Below, piece by piece: positions 6,740 through 12,738 of a DNA stretch of 13,701 bases. The DNA comes from Pelotomaculum sp. UBA5255 (GTDB lineage Bacteria > Bacillota > Desulfotomaculia > Desulfotomaculales > Pelotomaculaceae). Location of the stretch: assembly GCA_002408725.1 (NCBI GenBank), contig DHTR01000047.1, forward strand, positions 10,583-24,283. The letters are read 5' to 3'. The notes beneath the pieces are model-generated. The model saw only the letters and a list, made by a program, of their open reading frames with translations, was not told the DNA's origin and did no database searches. A program made the translations under genes and the position numbers. Numbering within the stretch: the stretch's first letter is position 1; every line of letters begins with the position of its first letter.

Positions 6740-7333
6740 TCAGTCCTTGATCAGCGAGAAGGCTTCCGCCCGGGTAGCCTCATTTTTTTGGAAATAGCCT
6801 CTTACTGCTGAGGTCACAGTCTTTGAGCCGGGTTTTTTAACACCCCGGAAAGTCATACACATATGCTCGGCCTCAATGACAACCAGGGCGCCAATTGCAT
6901 TCAACCTGTGCATGATCGCATCGGCTACCTGGGAGGTCAGGCGTTCCTGCAGTTGAGGCCGCTTGGCAAATCCCTCAAGCACCCTGGCCAGCTTTGATAA
7001 CCCGGTGACATTACCTTTCCTCGGAATATAGGCAACGTGGGCCTTACCGTAAAAAGGAAGAAGGTGATGCTCACACATCGAGTAAAGCGGAATGTCTTTC
7101 ACAATGACCATTTCATCGTGTTCCTCGGAAAAAAACTTCTGCAGGTGTAGCTCCGGGTCCTCCCTCAAACCGGAGAAGATTTCCTCGTACATCCGGGCAA
7201 CCCTGGGAGGCGTCTCCTTTAATCCCTCACGGTCAGGGTTCTCCCCAATAGCCTCGAGGATCATCCTGACGGCCTTTTCAATTTTTGCTTTGTCGAAGAT
7301 TCTTCCACCTTCATCAAACCTGTCCGCGCACAT
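6740..7333 (-). CDS. folE: GTP cyclohydrolase I FolE
   Basis: Converts GTP to 7,8-dihydroneopterin triphosphate, the shared precursor of folate and of 7-deazaguanine (preQ0/queuosine) synthesis. The 197-aa length is typical of the zinc-dependent type IA enzyme. Zinc ligands are visible: Cys87 and His90 in YSMCEHHLLPFYG (84-96), and Cys159 in AEHMCMTFRG (155-164). The substrate-binding block KTVTSAVRG follows at 171-179. The ATG at 7333 has GGGAGAG just upstream. It lies 64 nt behind queE as the last enzyme gene of the que cluster, which suggests this copy supplies QueD rather than (or as well as) folate. No folate genes are adjacent. Confidence 0.96.
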   Translation of the reverse strand: MCADRFDEGGRIFDKAKIEKAVRMILEAIGENPDREGLKETPPRVARMYEEIFSGLREDPELHLQKFFSEEHDEMVIVKDIPLYSMCEHHLLPFYGKAHVAYIPRKGNVTGLSKLARVLEGFAKRPQLQERLTSQVADAIMHRLNAIGALVVIEAEHMCMTFRGVKKPGSKTVTSAVRGYFQKNEATRAEAFSLIKD

Positions 7334-7397
7334 TCACTCTCCCACTTTCTACTGCTAAATGCCACAGTTTATCTTTTAATTGCCCACTGATTTTTCC

Positions 7398-8132
7398 TTA
7401 TAAGCAGCCCATAGTTCTATGCACCTGGGGAATAACCCGCACATCTTCCAATCTTTCTAAAGCCCGCTTCTGCAGACTTAGAGCGTGCTCAGCGGTAAGT
7501 CCCCCCGTGCCGGAAAATGTGACCGGCTGAAGAATCAGGGGAATATTTGACGAGGTTTCCCTGATTAATTCAGCTGCCTCGCCAATTTCATCAAGGGGGG
7601 TTTCATTTCCCACCACCATTTTAATAAAGGTTTTTTTCAAGACTGCGACTTTTAAAAAACTTTTGTGCTCTTTCCAACTAGGGGGTAGTCCGGTAACGCT
7701 GGGCAACTTAAAATCCATCGCCACCATGTCAACCAAGTCGATGACTTCTGCCAACGCGTCCGGCAGCGTTCCGTTTGTTTCCAGGTAAATACCCCTCCTG
7801 GTCCCTCTTAACAAGGGAATCAATGCTTTGAGCAGGGAGGGCCGGAGCAGCGGCTCTCCACCCGTCAGGCTCACCGAATGATGCAGAGAAAGGTCAAATG
7901 TAGCGGCTACCGAGGCGATCTCACGGACCTGCAAGGGCTTTTGCAGTAGCTTGAAATTCCTCTGCCCGGGTGAAACCTCAACCCGGCAGTGAGCGGGTTC
8001 CTCGCTTAAAACAGTATCGCAATATGCGCAGTGGAGATTGCACCCGTACAGCCTGATAAAAATTTGCCGGCATCCGACCAGAGGACCCTCTCCCTGGACG
8101 GAGGAAAAAATTTCGCAAACCGGGCAGTCCAT
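7398..8132 (-). CDS. queE: 7-carboxy-7-deazaguanine synthase QueE (radical SAM)
   Basis: Radical-SAM enzyme that contracts 6-carboxy-5,6,7,8-tetrahydropterin to 7-carboxy-7-deazaguanine, third step to preQ0. The 244-aa protein opens with EIFSSVQGEGPLVG (7-20), the QueE substrate region, followed by the cluster motif CNLHCAYCD with Cys31, Cys35 and Cys38 (CX3CX2C). LTGGEPLLRP (about 89-98) is the SAM-binding GGE segment, and YLETNGT and MDFKLPS follow as in the family. The ATG at 8132 comes directly after the TAA of the DUF366 gene, whose last codons (GGGGGG) supply the ribosome binding site, so translation is probably coupled. Confidence 0.95.
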   Translation of the reverse strand: MDCPVCEIFSSVQGEGPLVGCRQIFIRLYGCNLHCAYCDTVLSEEPAHCRVEVSPGQRNFKLLQKPLQVREIASVAATFDLSLHHSVSLTGGEPLLRPSLLKALIPLLRGTRRGIYLETNGTLPDALAEVIDLVDMVAMDFKLPSVTGLPPSWKEHKSFLKVAVLKKTFIKMVVGNETPLDEIGEAAELIRETSSNIPLILQPVTFSGTGGLTAEHALSLQKRALERLEDVRVIPQVHRTMGCL

Positions 8133-8696
8133 TTATTTAACCCCCCGAACCTTACAGCGTGCCATCTGCATATCTCTGTACTCACCAGCGTAGGCGCTGC
8201 AAACAGAACGGCCCAGCCCGGCCACCTCCCCGCCTACCAGACCGAGATCAGCCAAACCCACCGCTGGAACCGGTGTGTCTTTGCTCGATACATTCAGGCC
8301 GGTATGGATCATCGTCGAGACCGGTGTCAGGGTCGCAATAGAAACTGACAACTTCAGCCCGCCCAGGTATAAATCGTCCCCACAGCGGCACAGGTTGGCG
8401 CCGGTTTCGTGCTCAACGACATCCTTTATTACGGCCATCAATAGGCGCTGCCTGATAATGGTCTTTTCTAAATCCAGGGAAAAATGCTCAATAATAAAAT
8501 GGAGCATGTCGTTACTGTAAATCGGGGCATCTTTCCGCACGTCCTCGAGATCCACCATTTGAGGCAGTTCTACTCGGCACGGGCCGCGGAAGCACACAAT
8601 ACTGTCACCCTGAAAACCAAAGTTCCGAAAAGCCCAGAGTGAGGAAAGCTGGGTGCCGTCATATGGAATCGTTTGCTCTATGAAATGTTCAATCAC
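8133..8696 (-). CDS. DUF366 family protein inside the preQ0 operon
   Basis: A 187-aa soluble protein that I recognise as DUF366 (COG2029), a family best known from archaea and without an assigned function. Visible blocks: YDGTQL (12-17), FRGPC (36-40), SNDMLHFIIEHF (61-72), IRQRLLMAVIKD (81-92), and GDDLYLGGLKLSVSIAT (106-122). The cysteines C35, C40, C103, C105, C166 and C181 do not form a classical cluster motif. No signal peptide or membrane segment. The start is GTG (8696) with GGAGG 6 nt upstream. It lies 46 nt after queC and ends exactly where queE begins, so it is expressed within the operon and probably acts on, carries or salvages a 7-deazaguanine. The GDDL...K segment faintly recalls lipoate/biotin-ligase cores; this is only a speculative resemblance. 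Confidence 0.85.
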   Translation of the reverse strand: MIEHFIEQTIPYDGTQLSSLWAFRNFGFQGDSIVCFRGPCRVELPQMVDLEDVRKDAPIYSNDMLHFIIEHFSLDLEKTIIRQRLLMAVIKDVVEHETGANLCRCGDDLYLGGLKLSVSIATLTPVSTMIHTGLNVSSKDTPVPAVGLADLGLVGGEVAGLGRSVCSAYAGEYRDMQMARCKVRGVK

Positions 8697-8742
8697 AAAT
8701 ATCCTCCGCAGATCTGCTTTTCAAATAAAAACGACAGCCACC

Positions 8743-9408
8743 TCACGGCACATTTAGCCCGGCGGCTTCAGCAGCACGCCAAAAGCGCCTGCAACTTTCG
8801 CAGCGGCCACACATTCTTTCATCTCCCCTGTAGCAACTCCAAACATACTGGAAGGGCACGTTGAGCTTCATCCCAAGCCTCACGATCTCCACCTTGTCCA
8901 AGCGTTGAGTATAACTGACCACCTTGACTTTGTTAAGTGTGGAAAAACTTAAAGCTTCGTTCAAGGCTTCCACAAAACCAGGGCTGTTATCCGGAAAGGT
9001 AGCTGCTTCTTCCCGGTTAAAACCTGTTACCACCCTTTCGCACCCGAGCGCTTCGGCAAAAGCAGCGGCAATGTTAATAAAAACCCCGTTGCGGTTTGGA
9101 ACCCAGACCTGGATCGCGCAGGCGCCCGAGGCTTCCGGATTGTCAAGCTCCCCGGGAGCAGGCTCAGGCAGGTTTTGCTCCCGGCAAACGAGTGCTGTCC
9201 GGGTAATCTCTTTTAAGAAGGAAAGTTCAATGACCCTGTGGCGCACACCGTAGTGTTCCGCTAGGCTTGCCGCGGCCTTCTTTTCGGGTTCCGCCGCCTG
9301 TTGCCCGTAATCAAAAGTAAGGGCTAGAACTACTTCCGTTTCACGGAGTGCATGGGCTAGTGAAACCGCTGAATCCAGGCCACCCGACAAAAGCACGATA
9401 CTTTTCAG
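8743..9408 (-). CDS. queC: 7-cyano-7-deazaguanine synthase QueC
   Basis: ATP- and ammonia-dependent conversion of 7-carboxy-7-deazaguanine to preQ0 (7-cyano-7-deazaguanine), cytoplasmic. Numbering from the chosen start, the PP-loop SGGLDS is at 8-13 and the zinc-binding cysteines are C192, C200, C203 and C206 (CYRGDERMCGRCESC). FDYGQQ and NRNGVFINIAAAFAEA also match the family. Start choice is unusual. GGGAGG lies at 9418-9423, 9 nt before a CTG at 9408 that gives the family-like opening (M)KSIVLLSGG, one base after the queD TGA. The only standard start upstream is GTG at 9459, which would overlap queD by 50 nt, has no ribosome binding site, and adds a 17-residue tail not expected in QueC. 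I prefer CTG; conventional gene callers would give 9459. Confidence 0.93.
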   Translation of the reverse strand: MKSIVLLSGGLDSAVSLAHALRETEVVLALTFDYGQQAAEPEKKAAASLAEHYGVRHRVIELSFLKEITRTALVCREQNLPEPAPGELDNPEASGACAIQVWVPNRNGVFINIAAAFAEALGCERVVTGFNREEAATFPDNSPGFVEALNEALSFSTLNKVKVVSYTQRLDKVEIVRLGMKLNVPFQYVWSCYRGDERMCGRCESCRRFWRAAEAAGLNVP

Positions 9409-9409
9409 G

Positions 9410-9799
9410 TCAATCCACCTCCCGGTATGCGGCTGAAGCGTCGGGAGACTCCCAAACACGCACCAGGTCGATTTTTACACCCCGCCCCGAAACTTCAACC
9501 TGCTGTTTAAGCCGACGGAAAATATACCTCGCCAGGTTTTCGGCCGTCGGGCTCTCCTCCCCCCCCTGCTGAAAGGGCTCCAGGTCGTTAAGGGTCCGGT
9601 GGTCCAACTCCTCGATAACGCTATTCAGGTGGGCCTTGATCTCCTTAAAATCAATTAGCATTCCCATCCGGTCAAGCTGCAGGCCTATAACAACGACTTC
9701 TACCAGCCAGGTATGACCGTGTAGACTGGCGCAAGGCCCGTCGTAACCCTGAATTGAGTGCGCCGCAGCAAAATGCGTTTTGACTGTCAGTTCGTACAT
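9410..9799 (-). CDS. queD: 6-carboxy-5,6,7,8-tetrahydropterin synthase QueD
   Basis: Converts 7,8-dihydroneopterin triphosphate (the FolE product) to 6-carboxy-tetrahydropterin plus acetaldehyde, first committed step to preQ0. The 129-aa T-fold protein has the zinc histidines His14 (FAAAHSI) and His27/His29 (LHGHTW), catalytic Cys23, the Asp66-His67 pair in ELDHRTLND, and Glu117 in VWESP, as in PTPS/QueD enzymes. The ATG at 9799 has AAAGGGGG 8 nt upstream, but this site lies in a hairpin that touches the start codon. It is the first gene of the queD-queC-DUF366-queE-folE run and is divergent from the plus-strand pair starting at 10008. Confidence 0.95.
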   Translation of the reverse strand: MYELTVKTHFAAAHSIQGYDGPCASLHGHTWLVEVVVIGLQLDRMGMLIDFKEIKAHLNSVIEELDHRTLNDLEPFQQGGEESPTAENLARYIFRRLKQQVEVSGRGVKIDLVRVWESPDASAAYREVD

Positions 9800-9817
9800 T
9801 TAAAGGGCCCCCTTTAA
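9800..9817 (-). promoter_or_regulatory. Hairpin covering the queD ribosome binding site
   Basis: In the queD mRNA, TTAAAGG (9817-9811) can pair over 7 bp with CCTTTAA (9806-9800) around a GGGC loop. The hairpin ends directly at the ATG and holds part of the Shine-Dalgarno AAAGGGGG in its 5' arm and loop. CCGGTT (9821-9816) can alternatively pair with AACC(T)GG at 9861-9855, and the two stems share two bases. This looks like possible translational control of the que operon. The pairing is seen in the sequence; regulation is inferred. Confidence 0.4.
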
Positions 9818-9858
9818 CCGGCATTGGAATGACACATCAATATGCTTGCAGAAACCAG

Positions 9859-9874
9859 GTTATAGTAGTATAAC
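9859..9874. repeat. Short inverted repeat in the queD / small-gene divergent region
   Basis: GTTATA (9859-9864) and TATAAC (9869-9874) form a perfect 6-bp inverted repeat around GTAG. On the minus strand it contains TATACT (9872-9867), a plausible queD -10 box without a good -35. It could be an operator over the queD promoter or a chance AT-rich palindrome. Confidence 0.35.
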
Positions 9875-9949
9875 TCGCAATTGCCTATTTTAAAAGACTT
9901 CGCTGTTAAATGGTCATCGTCCTGCAAAGAACTTCTTGTATTCATAATA

Positions 9950-9978
9950 TTGCTCACACATAAAAAAATTACTATACA
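9950..9978 (+). promoter_or_regulatory. Candidate promoter of the 60-aa gene
   Basis: TTGCTC (9950-9955), a 17-bp AT-rich spacer and TATACA (9973-9978), about 30 bp before the GTG start. Both boxes are imperfect; CATAAT at 9977-9982 is an alternative -10. Confidence 0.35.
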
Positions 9979-10007
9979 TAATACTAAAGAAAAAGGAGGT
10001 TTTACGC

Positions 10008-10190
10008 GTGGAAAAAGGCAGTAAAGGTGACGCTTTTGTACGGGAAAAAACAGGTTCAGCCCCATTGGTTAATTTGGATGGTCAATGGGAACACGATTTT
10101 GTCGACGATAACACGCCGGCAGGTGAAAAAGCTTGCGATTCGTTAAAAAAGGAGGTTTTAGATCAAAAAAGTTCCGGGATAAAAAAATAA
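10008..10190 (+). CDS. Unrecognised 60-aa charged hydrophilic protein
   Basis: I do not recognise this protein. The frame runs from GTG (10008) to TAA and is preceded by AAAGGAGG at 8 nt, one of the best ribosome binding sites in the window, which is the main reason to call it a gene. The product is highly charged and rich in Lys, Asp and Glu, with one Cys (C43), a lysine-rich end (GIKK) and no hydrophobic segment. It is likely a soluble, partly disordered small protein. It lies 76 bp upstream of the TIGR04086-like gene on the same strand, opposite in direction to all protein genes around it, so the two probably form a unit. A small 5-bp hairpin (10204-10208 with 10214-10218) lies between them. 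Confidence 0.6.
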   Translation: MEKGSKGDAFVREKTGSAPLVNLDGQWEHDFVDDNTPAGEKACDSLKKEVLDQKSSGIKK

Positions 10191-10266
10191 AATCTAACAC
10201 ACCGAAGGCATATCCTTCACTTCCTTCAACATAAAAATAATTAACAAACTTAAAGGGGGTGTCGCA

Positions 10267-10659
10267 GTGCCTTCCATAAACAAGGATAACTTCAAGAATG
10301 CCGTAAATGTCGCCGCAGTTATAAATGGTACTCTTCTCACGGTGGCAGTTTCCCTGCTTTTAAGTACAGGCGCCGGTGCTGTTTATTACTTTTCGTCAAT
10401 CACGGAACAAACCCTCCCCTGGTCCGCAGTCGTTATCCTGGCAGTAAGCGCCTTCACCGGCTCCCTGGTCGCCGGCAGAAAGGCAGGAAACAAGGGGCTT
10501 TACCATGGCCTGTCCGTTGGCGTGCTTTTCTTCTTTTCAGTATGGCTTGCTTCTGGAGTGCTCATGCCTGGTCAGGCAGCGCTGGGGATTCTCTACAAAC
10601 TGGTAATCTCCCTGTCGGCCGGGGCCGCCGGCGGTGTGATGGGCGTCGGGCTCTCCTAG
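10267..10659 (+). CDS. TIGR04086 family (YrzE-like) membrane protein
   Basis: A 130-aa integral membrane protein with four hydrophobic segments at about residues 14-42, 53-70, 79-100 and 103-128. The loop between segments 2 and 3 is small and basic (GRKAGNKG, 70-77). The glycine-rich pattern AFTGSLVAGRKAGNKGLYHGL at the second/third segment and the overall size match the TIGR04086 family (B. subtilis YrzE), whose function is not established as far as I know. The start is GTG at 10267 with AAAGGGGG about 6-7 nt upstream. It is second in the plus-strand pair and ends 115 bp before the bidirectional terminator. Family assignment is from pattern memory. Confidence 0.8.
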   Translation: MPSINKDNFKNAVNVAAVINGTLLTVAVSLLLSTGAGAVYYFSSITEQTLPWSAVVILAVSAFTGSLVAGRKAGNKGLYHGLSVGVLFFFSVWLASGVLMPGQAALGILYKLVISLSAGAAGGVMGVGLS

Positions 10660-10774
10660 CAAAAAGGACACCGTCGCGCCGGCTTTAAGTGCTATTCAAT
10701 GGATCCTTCTGATCCCGCTCTTTAAAACTGCAGCAAGAAGCTTGTCTCTTCAAAACTCAATGGTAGCAATGCGT

Positions 10775-10822
10775 AAAAAAGCACCTGTAACCCAAGACTT
10801 GACGGGTTCCAGGTGCTTTTTT
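10775..10822. terminator. Bidirectional intrinsic terminator
   Basis: A 13-bp perfect stem (10775-10787 with 10810-10822), AAAAAAGCACCTG against CAGGTGCTTTTTT, extends past one mismatch into 5 more pairs (10789-10793 with 10804-10808). Six A on one side and six T on the other give a U-tract in both directions. It separates the plus-strand TIGR04086 gene from the minus-strand Fe-S operon, which both point into it. Confidence 0.92.
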
Positions 10823-10847
10823 CATGATCTTATTCATGATTATACTT

Positions 10848-11690
10848 TTAGAACTCAGGCGGAAGCTGCTTCAACTGAGCCAGATTAAACACTGGTCCAT
10901 CAACGCAAACGTACTTGCTGCCGATGTTGCAGCGACCGCACTTGCCGATGCCACACTTCATTTTCATTTCCAGAGTGGTGATAATCTGCTCATCGTTAAA
11001 CTTCAGCTTTTCCATGGCCGCCAGCGTAAACTTAATCATGATCGGAGGTCCGCAGATAATGGCAACCTTATTTTTAGGTGAAGGGTTGACCTCTTCCACA
11101 TAATTAGGGACAAAACCGACGTGCCCGTCCCACCCCTCTTCCGGGCGGTCAAGGGTGGTATAAACCTGCGTGTTGGGACATTTCGGCCAGCGCTCAAAAA
11201 GATCATGTTTAAAACATAGATCCATATACGAACGGGCGCCATAGAGTATTTCTACCTTACCGAAATCTTTACGGTACTGATCGGATAAAGCAAAGTCAAT
11301 CAGGGAGCGGATGGGCGCCAGAGCAATCCCACCGCCGATGAAGAACAGGTCCTTCCCCTTCATCTTATCGTAGGGGAACCAGTTGCCGTACGGCCCGCGA
11401 ACTCCGATCTTCTGTCCTACCTCGATCTGATGCAGGACGTTGGTCAGTCTACCAACTCTCCTCACACTGAATTCGAGAAACTTACCGCGGGTCGGAGCGG
11501 AAGTGATTGAGATGGTGGCTTCGCCCTCTCCAAAAACCGACAATTGGGCCACCTGTCCCGGTTTATTTCCAAAGTTTTCCATTACCTCAGGATCGTCAAA
11601 TTCCACTGTAAATGTTTTAACATCACCAGTTTCGTCAACAATCTTAGTAACAGTAGCAGGGTAGGGCGTCAAAGGAGAAGGATTATGCAT
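10848..11690 (-). CDS. FAD/NAD(P)-binding oxidoreductase with [2Fe-2S] site (FlxA / AsrB / sulfhydrogenase gamma-like)
   Basis: A 280-aa ferredoxin-reductase-type flavoprotein that should pass electrons between NAD(P)H and iron-sulfur partners. Domains in order: FAD-binding beta-barrel (about 10-105) with a SITSAP motif (61-66), and an NAD(P)-binding domain with GGGIALAP (119-126) and ICGPPIM (212-218). A C-terminal PyrK/DHODB-type [2Fe-2S] site follows, with Cys246, Cys251, Cys254 and Cys262. The ATG overlaps the end of the preceding gene by 8 nt (ATGCATAA), and GGAGGTGG inside that gene is the ribosome binding site, so translation is coupled. It is last in the operon and ends 26 bp from the bidirectional terminator. 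FlxA, AsrB and sulfhydrogenase gamma cannot be told apart by eye; no sulfite reductase subunit (AsrC) follows, which argues against AsrB. Confidence 0.88.
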   Translation of the reverse strand: MHNPSPLTPYPATVTKIVDETGDVKTFTVEFDDPEVMENFGNKPGQVAQLSVFGEGEATISITSAPTRGKFLEFSVRRVGRLTNVLHQIEVGQKIGVRGPYGNWFPYDKMKGKDLFFIGGGIALAPIRSLIDFALSDQYRKDFGKVEILYGARSYMDLCFKHDLFERWPKCPNTQVYTTLDRPEEGWDGHVGFVPNYVEEVNPSPKNKVAIICGPPIMIKFTLAAMEKLKFNDEQIITTLEMKMKCGIGKCGRCNIGSKYVCVDGPVFNLAQLKQLPPEF

Positions 11691-12723
11691 TTTGTCCCAC
11701 CTCCTTCAAGTCTTTAATAATTTGTGTGATATCGATGTTCACCGGACACTTGGAAATACACCTTCCACAGCCGACACAGCCTTCCAGGTTATAGCGGTCC
11801 AAGTGATATTTCAGCTTGTGCATGAAGCGGTTGCGAACCCGCTCTTTCTTGGACGGGCGGGGATTGTGCCCCCCTGCCATGAGTGTAAAGTCCGGGAACA
11901 TGCAGGAATCCCAGCAACGGAAACGGTCTCCGGAAACCTCTCCGGTTACGTAATCAAAGATATCAAAGCAGTGACAGGTCGGGCAGACAAAGGTGCAGAT
12001 GCCGCAACCGAGACACTTCTTGAAGACCTTGTCCCAGTATGGCAGCTCAAAGTTCTCATCGAGAACTTGCTTTACCCCCTCCAGGTCCACCTTTCTCGTA
12101 AACTGACCCTCTAATTTTTTCGCCTGTTCTTCTTTTGCTTTCGCCAGCTGTTCTGTATCCTGCTTGCCAAAAAACTGGCTGTAGGCTTCTACCAGGCTGC
12201 TTCCCTTGTCCGTATTGACTTCTACGTAATACTTGTCGCCCAGTTCAGTAAACATCAGGTCGGCGCCACTCCCATCGCAGGGCCCGCTGTTAAAAGCGGT
12301 GCAAAAACAGGTGCTCAGGACTTTCGAACAACTCAGACCAATGATTACCGTGTTTTTCCTCTTGTCGAGATAATAGCTATCCAGGAATTTCCCCTCAAAA
12401 ACAGGATCCAGGGCCAAAATGCTTTTAATGTCACACGGGCGGACACCAAAGAGGGCCGTTTTAGGTGGTTCTGCCGCTTCTTTCATATCGAGTGTGTCTC
12501 CCGTATACGTATAGGAAATAGTTTTTTCGGTTTGCGGAAATAAACAGCCCTTCGGCGAAACATCTGAATTGGTGTAATCCAGTTGGACTTCATTAGCGCC
12601 GGATACCTTTTTGAACAGCGTAACGGTTTCCTCTTCGTGAACCGGAGCGACCAAGATATAGTCCCGCGCCAATTTGTCCAGCAATTCAGGCAGTTGTGCT
12701 TTACTTACAACCCTCGAGTCCAT
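11683..12723 (-). CDS. 4Fe-4S dicluster electron-transfer subunit (FlxB / AsrA / sulfhydrogenase beta-like)
   Basis: A 346-aa protein of the AsrA/HydB-like 4Fe-4S dicluster family. The N-terminal half carries FGVRPCDIKSI (92-102) and a cysteine-rich segment with C132, C139, C141 and C149. The C-terminal half has two ferredoxin clusters, C237/C240/C243/C247-P and C316/C319/C322/C326-P, separated by FRCWDSCMF (C270, C274). The first cluster is followed by TCHCF with two extra cysteines (C250, C252), typical of this family. It should bind at least two [4Fe-4S] clusters and wire the flavoprotein encoded next to it. The ATG at 12723 follows the previous stop by 15 nt with AAGGTGG in the gap. No signal peptide; cytoplasmic. 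The partner identity (Hdr, hydrogenase or other) cannot be seen here. Confidence 0.88.
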   Translation of the reverse strand: MDSRVVSKAQLPELLDKLARDYILVAPVHEEETVTLFKKVSGANEVQLDYTNSDVSPKGCLFPQTEKTISYTYTGDTLDMKEAAEPPKTALFGVRPCDIKSILALDPVFEGKFLDSYYLDKRKNTVIIGLSCSKVLSTCFCTAFNSGPCDGSGADLMFTELGDKYYVEVNTDKGSSLVEAYSQFFGKQDTEQLAKAKEEQAKKLEGQFTRKVDLEGVKQVLDENFELPYWDKVFKKCLGCGICTFVCPTCHCFDIFDYVTGEVSGDRFRCWDSCMFPDFTLMAGGHNPRPSKKERVRNRFMHKLKYHLDRYNLEGCVGCGRCISKCPVNIDITQIIKDLKEVGQNA

Positions 12724-12738
12724 CTCAGTACCACCTTT

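Noticed and set aside
9800..9900. preQ1 riboswitch in front of queD
   Set aside because: The class I hallmarks (CCCUC segment and conserved A-rich 3' tail) are not seen, and classes II and III could not be recognised by eye. Only a generic RBS hairpin is supported.
9814..10065. Minus-strand 83-codon frame in the queD/small-gene divergent region
   Set aside because: It covers the ribosome binding site and start of the plus-strand gene and the queD leader; the predicted product is hydrophobic and cysteine-scattered, with no motif or translation signal.
10848..12723. Anaerobic sulfite reductase AsrAB
   Set aside because: The two subunits resemble AsrA and AsrB, but no AsrC (siroheme subunit) follows; the operon ends at a strong terminator and begins with a third Fe-S subunit not found in asrABC. 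Kept as Flx/sulfhydrogenase-like.
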